From NCBI RefSeq assembly GCF_002929845.1, contig NZ_PJJS01000044.1, positions 43,416 to 107,415 on the forward strand: a stretch of 64,000 nucleotides of DNA, read 5' to 3'. This stretch comes from Cryobacterium sp. M96 (GTDB lineage: Bacteria > Actinomycetota > Actinomycetes > Actinomycetales > Microbacteriaceae). Below, one piece after another: positions 34,334 to 42,652 of the stretch (the stretch's first letter is position 1; the number at the start of each line of letters is the position of its first letter). The translations under genes and the position numbers were made by a program. The notes beneath the pieces were generated by a model. It was given only the letters and a program-made list of their open reading frames with translations, searched no databases and was not told the origin of the DNA.

Positions 34334-34909
34334 ATGAGTAATACACGCACAATTGCCCGCACCGTCGGCGCGCTGATGCTTGCCGCCTTTTTCCTTTACG
34401 GCACTGGAAGCTCTATCGCGACGACCGCTTCCCCCGGCGGCCTCCTCACCGCAGGAGTGGTGCTCATGGTGTTGAACTCGGTGGCCGTGATCGCGATCGG
34501 AGCTGTCATGCTTCCTGTCCTTTGGCCACACGCTCCCGGAATCGCGGCCAGCTACCTCGCCACCCGGATCTTCGAGGGTGGGTTTTTGGCGGTCGGCGCG
34601 GTCGCGCTACTCGCAGGCATGGGCGGCACCAACTTCCTTGCATACAACATTGCGATGGCGGGCCTTGGCGTCGGTAGCCTGCTGTTCTGCATTGCGCTCT
34701 ACCGCTCACGCCTCGTGCCACGGTTCCTGGCCGTGTGGGGATTTATTGGCTACGCGTTATTCGCGGGCGGGTGCTTTCTCGAACTCGCCGGCGTAGTGGG
34801 TGCCAGCCTCGTTTTCACCGTTCCGGGTGGCCTGTTCGAGCTGTTCTTCGCCATTTGGCTCATTGTGCGGGGCTTTGGCACGACCGCAGCCGTAACGGCT
34901 CGGGCATGA
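34334..34909 (+). CDS. DUF4386-family membrane protein
   Basis: The protein has 191 residues and about six hydrophobic segments, including LMLAAFFLYGTGSSIA and LYRSRLVPRFLAVWGFIGYA. The YRSRLVPR-x-L-xx-WG block is typical of DUF4386 proteins, whose function is unknown. The start ATG 34334 follows GGAGATGAGAAACGT. It is under the dual TetR operators. It may be co-expressed with the frameshifted oxidoreductase gene that starts 144 bases further on. Confidence 0.8.
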   Translation: MSNTRTIARTVGALMLAAFFLYGTGSSIATTASPGGLLTAGVVLMVLNSVAVIAIGAVMLPVLWPHAPGIAASYLATRIFEGGFLAVGAVALLAGMGGTNFLAYNIAMAGLGVGSLLFCIALYRSRLVPRFLAVWGFIGYALFAGGCFLELAGVVGASLVFTVPGGLFELFFAIWLIVRGFGTTAAVTARA

Positions 34910-35053
34910 CCGTCTCCTGTCCCACAAAAGGCCAGCCGTGATTGGGCACCGCTCCGGCCCGGCCACCGGTCGCGTCACCGCCGCCCGGCTGTGCGCAGCG
35001 CCGAAAGACGTTACCGGTAAGCGGTACCCTGCAGCCGAACTAGGAGGCACATC

Positions 35054-36021
35054 TTGAAGGCAATAGTTCAGCGGGACTACGGCGATGTAGAAGTGCTCAA
35101 AGTGGAAGACATCGACCATCCGGTCGTTGGTCAAAACGACGTTCTCGTCCGCGTGGTAGCCGCGAGCCTCAACCATGCCGACTGGATTCACATGTCGGGC
35201 ACACCGCTTGTCGCGCGATTGGCCTTCGGCACTCGAAGACCGAAAGCGATGACGCGGGGCAAGGATGTCGCGGGCGTCGTCGAGTCGGTCGGCACCAACG
35301 TCACGGCCTTCCGCCAGGGCGACGAGGTCTACGAGAGCTCAGTTCAGGAACCTTTGCGGAGTACGTCGCCGCACCCGCCTCCCTTCTGGCGCGAAAGCCG
35401 GTCAATTTGACCTTCGAGCAAGCCGCCGCGGTGCCTCTGTCCGGGATGACAGCTTTGGTCGGCTTGCGCGATGCCGGTTCGGTGACGCCCGGTCAGCGGG
35501 TGCTGGTCAATGGGGCATCCGGGGGAGTAAGGACTTTCGCTGTGCAGATCGCGAAGGCGCTCGGCGCCGAGGTCACCGCCGTGAGCAGCGCCGCCAACGC
35601 TGCGCTCGTGCAATCACTCGGTGCCGACCACGTCGTCGATTACGGCCGCGACGACTTCACCCGTGGAACCGCTCGGCACCAAGTCATCTTCGATCTGATC
35701 GGGAACCACACGCTGACCGAATTGCGCAGCGCACTCATTTCCAAGGGAGTCCTCGTGCTCTCCAGTGGCACAGGCGGACGCGTGGTCGGGCCTACGGGGC
35801 ACATCCTCAAAGCCGTTGCCATATCGCCATTCATTGGCCAAAAACTCAAACCATTCACCCAGAATGGCAGCACGAAAACGCTGAACGAGCGACGCGACCT
35901 GATTGAGGCCGGGCGGGTGACCCCCGTAATCGATCGCATCTATGGGCTTGCCGAGGTGCCCGCTGCCATGCGGTACTTCGTCGACGAGCACGCCCGTGGA
36001 AAGGTCGCGATAAGCGTCTGA
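35054..36021 (+). pseudogene. NAD(P)-dependent MDR oxidoreductase, frameshifted
   Basis: A medium-chain dehydrogenase (quinone-oxidoreductase-like) is read in two frames. The first runs from TTG 35054 (AGGAGG at 35042-35047) through GKDVAGVVESVGTNVTAFRQGDEVY to about 35333. The second continues with ELSSGTFAEYVAAPASLLARKP, the coenzyme-binding VLVNGASGGVRTFAVQIAKALGAEV and the true C-terminus. One G is missing near 35333-35337, where GTC TAC GGA GAG would be expected. Either the gene is recently broken or this is a base-calling error. Otherwise it is complete at about 322 codons and is zinc-free. Confidence 0.8.
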
Positions 36022-36304
36022 TCTCGGAAGCGGATGGACCCGACCTCATTTAGCCGTTGGACCGGAGGGCTTCGATGAGCAGCGCGGTGAGCCCCCCCAT
36101 CGGTCGCGAGCCAGGTGCGCCACGCATCCCACTGAGCGGGCGTCAGCAGCCCAAGGAACCAATCGACCATTGCGAGTAACCATACTCAGCCAATATGCAA
36201 ACGTGGTGCTGGCCGTTGCCCCTCACCATGTGCTCGTCAACCTCACTAGTGCCATCGCTTTGTAGCTGTCATCGGAGTGGCCAGGGACCCACTCAGGCTT
36301 CGAG
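36022..36304. other. Spacer without a supported gene
   Basis: The short minus-strand frame at 35940-36170 contains no recognisable motif. No promoter or terminator is clear. It lies between the broken oxidoreductase and the IS110 relic. Confidence 0.4.
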
Positions 36305-36895
36305 CTAGAGCGGCGGTCGGAAGTCGGTTCGCGTCTGCGAGTGCCGGCGGAGCGCGGCGAGCTGTTCGGCACGCTTGGGGAGCACGACGTTGGTCTCGTT
36401 CGTGCCCGTCACCACTACGGTCTGCTCGCCCAGCGCCCGGGTGATCTCGTCCGCGAGGCGCCGGCCCATTCGCGGTGCCAACTTCAGCAGCTGGTTGCCA
36501 AGTCGAGTTGGGCCAGCGGCCTTCATCGCCGCTGGCGTTGGGTAGCGCTGCAGCAGATCCAGCACCGCCGGATGGTCCAGGTGCGGGCCCAGGACCCGCT
36601 CCAACGCAGGGTGGATCTGGGCGAGCAGGCCCCGGATACGGTTGCTCGTGGCCGTGATCTGGCCAACGACATCGTCGTCGAAACCGCAAAGCATCGAGAG
36701 CTCAGCGACCTGCTCATCGGCCAGCTGCAGCGACCGCAAAGCGGGCGGGAGGCTCCTCGCGGCTTGGGCGATGATCGCGGCATCGCGGGCGTCGGTCTTG
36801 GCTTCGCCCGCGTGCAGGTCCGCGACGCGCCTCATTGCCAGCCCCGGCAGGTAGCCCACGAGCACGTCTGAACCGCGGCATCCGGGCAATTCAGG
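36305..36895 (-). pseudogene. IS110-family transposase relic
   Basis: The minus strand reads YLPGLAMRRVADLHAGEAKTDARDAAIIAQAARSLP, followed by a helical middle (LLAQIHPALERVLG) and PTRLGNQLLKLAPRMG. This is the region after the DEDD nuclease core of IS110. The N-terminal catalytic strands are lost before about 36895, where the sequence switches to unrelated DNA, and the C-terminal Transposase_20 domain is missing. About 190 of 400 codons remain. IS110 elements need no terminal inverted repeats, so boundaries cannot be drawn. Confidence 0.85.
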
Positions 36896-37065
36896 CGACT
36901 GAAAAGTCCCCCTGCTTCGCCCGCAAGCCCAACCGCCAACGGGAGGGTTCATAGCGACCGGTGCGTCCGGTGGCGACGTCGGTCGAGCCATCTCGTTTCT
37001 CGGGCCCGCGGCTGGACCGGCGACGCGGCCGACTGCCATACTGGGCCCGGCGGGGAGGGGACCTG

Positions 37066-37869
37066 ATGCCACGACTGACGACATCCGTTCTGGGGAGCAT
37101 CGCTCTGGTGCTCGGACTGGTGGCCTGCTCGCCCCCGACAACCCAGACTCCACCGCTCGACACGGCCGTTCACACTGATGCGTCGGCCCCGCCCGACGGC
37201 GCGGTCGACGTCGTCATCCCCGACGGTGTCATCGGCACGGCCGAGCTCACGTCGGCCTCGGGGGACGACACCGTCTCCGGAACCGTCGTCGTCACGGCCG
37301 CAGGCGGCGGGTTCGACGTCGCACTGAAAGACTTCCACTCGGACGTTCCCGGAGGCTTGCAACTGTTCTTCAGTCCCTGGTCGGAGACCACGACTTGCCT
37401 GGCCGACATGTACAACTTCTCCTTCGGCAACCTATCCACGGACGCCGATCAGCCCGGGCTGAGTTTGGGAGACAGAGACTACTCCCGGGGCAACCCCAGC
37501 TACTTCCTGACTGCCGTCATCACGGAGACCGACCCGAGCACGACCGATCCTGACGGCTGCGTGCTCACTCCCCGGGCGGTCGGCACGATCACCTGGGACG
37601 TGCCGGACACCCGGCCCGGGCTGCTCGCCGTTGACACCGGTTCCCGGTTCGGCGCCGGCGGCGCCACCGCCACAACCGATGGTGCCCCCATCTCCTACCG
37701 GGCGGTCGCTGGCGACACGCTCAACGACATCGCCGACCGCTTCGGCATCACGGTCGACGATCTCGGCTTCCTCAACCCACTGACTAGCCGCCAGCTCCAG
37801 GCCGGTGACGATTTGAACCTCCAGGTGGCACTGCGTGGCGGCGCCTCGGTCCCGCCGCCTTGGGCCTGA
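37066..37869 (+). CDS. Secreted lipoprotein with a LysM-like C-terminal domain
   Basis: The protein has 267 residues from ATG 37066 after GGGGAGGGGACCTG; the longer frame to 36961 overlaps the IS110 relic and has no ribosome site. The signal ends in the lipobox LVAC with the cysteine at 21. A beta-rich middle domain follows, resembling an electron-transfer DM13-like module (GTVVVTAAGGGFDVALKDFHSD, then TCLADMYNFSFG). The C-terminus SYRAVAGDTLNDIADRFGITVDDLGFLNP is a LysM-like peptidoglycan-binding repeat. It would be anchored to the membrane and attached to the wall. Function unknown. Confidence 0.75.
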   Translation: MPRLTTSVLGSIALVLGLVACSPPTTQTPPLDTAVHTDASAPPDGAVDVVIPDGVIGTAELTSASGDDTVSGTVVVTAAGGGFDVALKDFHSDVPGGLQLFFSPWSETTTCLADMYNFSFGNLSTDADQPGLSLGDRDYSRGNPSYFLTAVITETDPSTTDPDGCVLTPRAVGTITWDVPDTRPGLLAVDTGSRFGAGGATATTDGAPISYRAVAGDTLNDIADRFGITVDDLGFLNPLTSRQLQAGDDLNLQVALRGGASVPPPWA

Positions 37870-37947
37870 ACGCCGCTTCAGGGCATGAACCGCCGCCCAG
37901 GGATAGTGGCCGTGTAGAAACCTCCTCCGAGCGCGTGTGTTCTTGTT

Positions 37948-38544
37948 CTAATGCGGCACGGTGAGGCTGAGCCAGCGTTCTTCGATGGCGTAGCCGAGGT
38001 GTTCGTTCATACGGATGCTGCCGGCGTTGACTTGAGCACCACCCGTGCCGAAGATCCTGACGCCGTCGTGGGCCAACGCCGTGATCGATGCGGCCTTGAC
38101 GGCAACGGCGAGCCCTCGTCGGCGGTAAGTGCGGTGGACGGAAGTGAATTCGGTTTCCGCGCGCGCGGCAGTCAGTCTCATTACGCTGACGGCCACGAGT
38201 TGTCCGTCATGGATGGCGCCAAAGAGACGGCAGCCGAATGTCCACAGGTCGAGCACGTCGGACTCGTCGCGGTGGGGCACGGATGTCGCTGGCGTGTACG
38301 GGTAGTCGGCGTGGTTCATGGCTTCGAGTGCTGTGACCTGAGGCGCCCAGCTGGCATCGAGTTCCTCGATCCGGAATCCTTGGCCTGTTGCCGCGACGAC
38401 GGCGGCGTTCAGGACCGTCAGGTTGGGTGGATCGCTCAGGCGCAGGCGGGCACCCCACGATTCGCCGACAACGAAGTACCCCGCCTCGGTTAGACGCTTC
38501 AAGCGTGGATCGTTGACTTGGACTACCTGGATATCCGCGTTCAC
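37948..38544 (-). CDS. GNAT-family N-acetyltransferase
   Basis: The protein has 198 residues. The acetyl-CoA-binding motif A is TSVHRTYRRRGLAVAVKAASI in the C-terminal half, followed by the usual NAGSIRMNEHLGYA (motif B). Its stop-to-start overlap with the adjacent phosphotransferase gene is 4 bases, so the two form one transcript on the minus strand. The pair resembles self-made or drug-modifying resistance pairs, but no substrate is evident and the acceptor is unknown. Confidence 0.82.
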   Translation of the reverse strand: MNADIQVVQVNDPRLKRLTEAGYFVVGESWGARLRLSDPPNLTVLNAAVVAATGQGFRIEELDASWAPQVTALEAMNHADYPYTPATSVPHRDESDVLDLWTFGCRLFGAIHDGQLVAVSVMRLTAARAETEFTSVHRTYRRRGLAVAVKAASITALAHDGVRIFGTGGAQVNAGSIRMNEHLGYAIEERWLSLTVPH

Positions 38545-39287
38545 GGGGCCTTCAGGCTTGCGATCATGTCGAGAAGTCGGTCGCGGTCGCGTCGGTACAG
38601 TGCGGCATGCTCCAGGAAATCATTGCGGCCCGTGTCGGCGGCACGTTGATCCGTGAACACGGCCAGATCCTCCATACGGTCCGCTGCCGCCCGAAGAACG
38701 GCAGCCTGGTCAAACTCATAGCCGTAGGAACGGATGAGCGCATCGAGCCGGCCCGGGCGAGCATCTCGTCCGGGCGCGTCAGGGTCTGAGTACTCGCCGA
38801 GCGGGACGAGTCGATATGCGAGGTAAGCCAGATCCAAAATCCGAGGCCCGGGGGAGGCCATGTCAACGTCGATGAGACCGGTGATGTGCCCGTCTTGGAA
38901 AACCATGTTGTACGGTGCGACGTCGTTCAGGCACACCACCTCGATTGGCTCGTGTGCAGGCAACTGCCATGTGGCTGCCGAGTGCGCGAGGGGTGCGCTC
39001 GCGTCATGCACCCGTCGGAGCAAGGACCCAGCCTCGTGCAGGATCGTCGACGACCAGATCCAGCTGGGCAACGGGTAGTTGCCGACGATCCCCGGAAGGT
39101 AGGAGAGCACTTCGCGGCCCTGCTCGTCCAGACCCAAGGGCTCAGGTACTTCCATCACGCCCGCCGCACGGAGTGTGCTCAGAAGTTGATGTACCGCAGG
39201 AGTCCAAGGACCGGCGGGGCGGTGAACGGTATCGCCCACCCGCACGACAATGCTCGAGTTTCCCCCGGCCAGAACCTCTTCATCCAT
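38541..39287 (-). CDS. Aminoglycoside-phosphotransferase-fold kinase
   Basis: The protein has 248 residues with the APH/choline-kinase fold. The catalytic loop reads CLNDVAPYNMVF, in which the usual HxD has become N-D (residue about 148), and the metal-binding GLIDVDMASPGPRILDLAYL follows. The fold phosphorylates antibiotics, homoserine, choline or other alcohols; the substrate here is unknown. It is the first gene of a two-gene unit with the GNAT gene. The replaced histidine may still allow catalysis, since the aspartate is the base. Confidence 0.8.
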   Translation of the reverse strand: MDEEVLAGGNSSIVVRVGDTVHRPAGPWTPAVHQLLSTLRAAGVMEVPEPLGLDEQGREVLSYLPGIVGNYPLPSWIWSSTILHEAGSLLRRVHDASAPLAHSAATWQLPAHEPIEVVCLNDVAPYNMVFQDGHITGLIDVDMASPGPRILDLAYLAYRLVPLGEYSDPDAPGRDARPGRLDALIRSYGYEFDQAAVLRAAADRMEDLAVFTDQRAADTGRNDFLEHAALYRRDRDRLLDMIASLKAP

Positions 39288-39597
39288 CCCACCAACCTAA
39301 AGGCTGCAAGCGGAACCTCAGGGCGAAATGTCGTGCACCCGGGTCAGACGGAGCCTCGCCAGTTCGTGACCGCGGCCCGGTTGGCGTCGTTGAGTCCCGG
39401 GGATTCGAGGAGTGTGACCAGGTCGAGGCCGAGAAGTGCGGAGCGAAATGCGCCCTCTATTGTCGTGCCGTGAGTTGTCGTGGGAGGCTACCGAGATCGC
39501 GTGCGTTCACCAAACCTTCGATCCGAAGAGCCCGGCCCTCATGTTTCGCCTCGTTGACCATGGGCTCAGCTTAGGAGCGAGAGGGCGCTCGAGTACC
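39288..39597 (-). pseudogene. Relic of a tyrosine-phosphatase-like gene in the divergent spacer
   Basis: On the minus strand a 34-codon frame from ATG 39561 reads EGRALRIEGLVNARDLGSLP, the N-terminal block of tyrosine/serine phosphatases, and stops at 39457. About 60 bases on, another frame reads LVTLLESPGLNDANRAAVTNW, which looks like the C-terminus of a different protein. Both are short pieces with no complete gene. The rest of the spacer holds the divergent promoters. Confidence 0.45.
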
Positions 39598-39629
39598 AGT
39601 TATCGCGCAACAATCATTGCGCAATAACT
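39598..39629. promoter_or_regulatory. 13-base dyad, operator candidate for the winged-helix regulator
   Basis: AGTTATCGCGCAA (39598-39610) and TTGCGCAATAACT (39617-39629) form a dyad with one mismatch and a 6-base centre. The box TAGGGT at 39640-39645 fits the TANNNT consensus, and ATG 39653 lies 7 bases later, which suggests a leaderless transcript of the regulator. Autorepression is likely. Confidence 0.6.
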
Positions 39630-39652
39630 GTTGTTCTTATAGGGTCAGCGGT

Positions 39653-40240
39653 ATGTCCCCCCGCGACGCTTCACGCACCACGCTCAGCTCGGCTGCATCC
39701 ATGCGGGTCCTCGCGCATCCGACCCGGTTGCGTCTGCTCGGCCTGCTTCGCGAACGCGGCCCGTTGACCGCAGCCCAGCTCGGCGACATCGTCGATGAGG
39801 CTCCCGGTACCATCAGCTACCATCTCGGCAAGCTTGCCTCCATCGCCCTGATCGAGCCCGCCGAGGCTCAGAGCACCGACCACCGCGAACGTTGGTGGAA
39901 GGCCACGACCCTACTGACCAGTTGGGAGCCCGCCGATCTGCTCGACGACCCCGATAAGCTCGCGGCGTCTTCTGTTCTGCAGAAGTCGATTGCTCAGGCC
40001 TACGCCGCCCGGTTTACGGACTACATCGACGCGACACCTGCCCTGCCTCGTGAGTGGGTCGCGGCAGGCGCGAGCGGGGATCGCAGCCTGCGTCTAACGG
40101 TCGAGGAGCTGGGCACTATGCGGGCCGAGCTCGAAGCCCTGGTCACCCGGTGGGTCGACGCGAGCGCTGCTCACGACCCGGCGACGGCCGACGGCGCCGA
40201 GCCTGTGGTGCTCGTCTACCAGGCCTATCGCCGTCCCTGA
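39653..40240 (+). CDS. ArsR-like winged-helix transcriptional regulator
   Basis: The protein has 195 residues from ATG 39653. The DNA-binding region is VLAHPTRLRLLGLLRERGPLTAAQLGDIV then EAPGTISYHLGKLASIALIEP, the ArsR/HTH_20 fold without visible metal-binding cysteines. The C-terminal helical half is typical of regulators for MFS exporters in actinobacteria. It lies 12 bases before an MFS gene and probably senses that exporter's substrate. Confidence 0.85.
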   Translation: MSPRDASRTTLSSAASMRVLAHPTRLRLLGLLRERGPLTAAQLGDIVDEAPGTISYHLGKLASIALIEPAEAQSTDHRERWWKATTLLTSWEPADLLDDPDKLAASSVLQKSIAQAYAARFTDYIDATPALPREWVAAGASGDRSLRLTVEELGTMRAELEALVTRWVDASAAHDPATADGAEPVVLVYQAYRRP

Positions 40241-40252
40241 GTCAGACCGCCG

Positions 40253-41536
40253 ATGAGCAAGAACATGAACGAGGCGCTGCCTCGCGACCGCCGCGCAACC
40301 GGCGCCCTCTCGGCCCTGCTGGCTGCCCACGCGATCTCGCAAACGGGCAACGTGATCACAGCGTTCGCCATCCCCTTCTACGTCCTCGGCCTCGGCGGGT
40401 CGGGCGTCGAGGTGGGAATCGCGGCATTCTTCGCTACCGCCCCGGTTGTGGTCGGCGGGGCGCTCGGCGGGGTTGTCGTGGACCGGGTGGGTCACCGCCG
40501 AGCGGCGATCGTTGCGGACCTCGTGAGCGGTGCCACCGTGCTGGCCATGCCGGTACTGGCGCTGACCGTCGGGCTGCCATTCTGGGCCCTTCTCATCCTG
40601 GTATTCGCGGGCGGATTGCTCGACACCCCGGGACAGACCGCCCGCCGCGTCATGCTGCCCGGGCTGACGGTACGGGCCGGCGTGCGGATCGAGCAGAGTG
40701 TCGGGCTCCTCGACGGCTCTGAGCGCTTCGCCAAGCTGATCGGCGCCTCGATCGCCGGCCTGCTCGTCGCGCTCCTGGGGCCGATCGCAGCCCTCTTCGT
40801 CAACGCGGCAACGTTCGCGGTCTCAGCGCTGCTGACCTGGACGTTCGTGGCAGCCGTCCCTGCCACCGTCAGGCTGAGCGGCGACAGCGTTGACACTCCC
40901 CATACCTCGTATTGGGCCGACCTGGCTGAAGGCTTTCGCTTCGTCATCCACGACCCGCTGATGCGTTTGGTCGTCGGCCTCGTGCTGGTCACGAACCTGC
41001 TCGACGCCGCCCGCGGCTCGACCCTGATGCCCCTCTACGCGAACGATCGTCTGGGAGGCGCGGCCGCTCTGGGTCTGCTGGTGGCGGTCATGGGCGGTTG
41101 CGCTCTGGTGGGCAACGTGGCCTTCGGCTTCGTCGCTCACCGTGTGCCCCGCCGCGTGACCCTGGCGGTTTGCTTTGCCGTGGCTGGCGGCCCGTCGAGC
41201 GCTGCCTTCGCTATCGGTGCGCCGCTGCCCGTGCTCGTCGCGATGACCGTGCTCTCGGGCCTGGCGGCTGGGGCGATTAATCCGATTCTCGGCGCGGTGG
41301 AGCTTGAACGCGTTCCTGAACACATGCGCGGCCGGGTGTTCGGCTTGATCAACGCCGGTGCGTGGGCGGGGGTGCCGTTCGGCGCCCTGCTCGGCGGCCT
41401 CGCCGCCGACACGATCGGACTGTCGCTCGCCTTCGGAATCGTCGCGGTCGTCTACACGCTCGTCACGCTGAGTCCACTGACCGGAGGAGCTTGGCGGCAC
41501 ATGGAGCGGCGCCCGGCCGTGATGCCCGCGAAGTGA
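40253..41536 (+). CDS. MFS exporter (EntS-like)
   Basis: The protein has 427 residues and 12 predicted membrane helices. The loop GGVVVDRVGHRRAAIVAD carries the MFS motif A region. The helix block LLDTPGQTARRVMLPGLT is seen in the MFS_3/EntS group of drug and siderophore exporters. The start ATG 40253 is coupled closely to the preceding regulator gene. It would export a small molecule. The substrate is unknown. Confidence 0.85.
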   Translation: MSKNMNEALPRDRRATGALSALLAAHAISQTGNVITAFAIPFYVLGLGGSGVEVGIAAFFATAPVVVGGALGGVVVDRVGHRRAAIVADLVSGATVLAMPVLALTVGLPFWALLILVFAGGLLDTPGQTARRVMLPGLTVRAGVRIEQSVGLLDGSERFAKLIGASIAGLLVALLGPIAALFVNAATFAVSALLTWTFVAAVPATVRLSGDSVDTPHTSYWADLAEGFRFVIHDPLMRLVVGLVLVTNLLDAARGSTLMPLYANDRLGGAAALGLLVAVMGGCALVGNVAFGFVAHRVPRRVTLAVCFAVAGGPSSAAFAIGAPLPVLVAMTVLSGLAAGAINPILGAVELERVPEHMRGRVFGLINAGAWAGVPFGALLGGLAADTIGLSLAFGIVAVVYTLVTLSPLTGGAWRHMERRPAVMPAK

Positions 41537-41778
41537 ACGCCCCGAACGCTCGCCAGTCCATGCCTGGTAACCTGTGCCCCGAGATGGAAAGCGCGTCCAC
41601 TGGTTCTGGGGCGTTGCTGGCATCGTCCCTCTCTCCTCAATTGGCAGCATCTCCAGTGCCGCCGAGACGCTGCTGGTGCAAATGACCAATTTGTAGATCG
41701 CCAATCCGCGGCGGGCAACAATGGTTGGACGCGGCAGCTGTACCAGCACTCATCTCCCGCGTCTAAGGAAGAATATTC
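41537..41778. other. Spacer without a supported gene
   Basis: There is no gene-like frame with a ribosome site. The ribosome site AAGGAAG of the next lipoprotein gene lies at the right end. No clear hairpin is seen. Confidence 0.4.
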
Positions 41779-42255
41779 ATGGCTTCTCGAACCCCCAGGC
41801 TCTCTCTGGTCGTACTTATCGTGTTGGCCCTCAGTGGGTGTTCGGCTGGTGTTGGCGCCAGCGATACAGCGTCGGCTACAGGGGGAGCGATCGAGTTGGC
41901 AGTATCGGAGACGTGCGCTGATGGGGCGGACCCGCAATGCGTTCAGGTCAATGGCGAGAATGTTGTTCTCCCATCCGCACTTGAGCGAGCTGGAGTGAAG
42001 GATGCCACCATCGCCGAAGGTGAGGGGCAGAACGCGGTTGACGTGACGTTCACCGAAGACGGGGCGATCGTCTTTAACGCCCTCACGGTGAAGGCTGTCC
42101 AAGCCGGAGATTCGGCGCGCCTGATTATCAAGATCGGCGGCGAGATACAGGCTGCCGCCGTGGTGATGGAAGCCTTGGAGGATGATCATGTGCAGATCAG
42201 CATCGCTCCAGACGACAACGCCCAAAGAATCGTAGACCTGATTCACAAAGGCTGA
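41779..42255 (+). CDS. Small lipoprotein with a SecD-head-like domain
   Basis: The protein has 158 residues. A lipobox LSGC places the lipid on cysteine 21. The rest resembles the P1 head subdomain of SecD/SecDF: DVTFTEDGAIVFNALTVKAV, then ARLIIKIGGEIQAAAVVMEAL. Stand-alone secreted copies of this domain occur in actinobacteria with no known role. ATG 41779 follows CTAAGGAAG. It stands alone. Confidence 0.7.
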   Translation: MASRTPRLSLVVLIVLALSGCSAGVGASDTASATGGAIELAVSETCADGADPQCVQVNGENVVLPSALERAGVKDATIAEGEGQNAVDVTFTEDGAIVFNALTVKAVQAGDSARLIIKIGGEIQAAAVVMEALEDDHVQISIAPDDNAQRIVDLIHKG

Positions 42256-42652
42256 GAAGCATCGGCGCTCTGGCTCCGACTGGTGTCGATCCGTTCACCC
42301 ACGAAATCCACAGTTGTGCCGACGGCGACAGTATGAGAACTACCGCCCTTGTTCCGGAACCGGGGGCGAGACCCGGTATGCTTCGATGAGCATCATCCAA
42401 TTGGTAGGCTAGAACGCATTCCAAGTGGAGTGCGTCCACCCCATGCCCCCGGCCAAGTCTCGCCGGTCGCATCGTGGGAGCCGCCGCGGCAAACGTGACG
42501 ACGTGCGTCAAGCGTATTTTGACGCGACCCACTGCCCGTAGTGGCCCGCCTCCTGTTCGGGATCCTCAGCTGGGCGAGCATGACCTGCCATTAGTGCCTG
42601 TTTTGCGCGCCGAAAAGCCGTGTGAACCTGCGACAAGTAGGAGGAACATGCC
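42256..42652. other. Regulatory stretch upstream of nosZ
   Basis: This 397-base stretch holds no supported gene. It contains two dyads: an imperfect one at 42413-42437 (AACGCATTCC...GGAGTGCGTCC) and a perfect one at 42505-42525. A strong AGGAGG lies at 42639-42644, 8 bases before the nosZ start. It is the natural site for oxygen or N2O control of the nos genes. Confidence 0.5.
42505..42525. promoter_or_regulatory. Perfect 7-7-7 dyad about 130 bases upstream of nosZ
   Basis: GCGTCAA (42505-42511), seven bases, then TTGACGC (42519-42525). It is loosely like a CRP/FNR-type site, but the classical FNR half-site TTGAT is not met. It lies within the only spacer that could control the nos genes. 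Confidence 0.45.
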
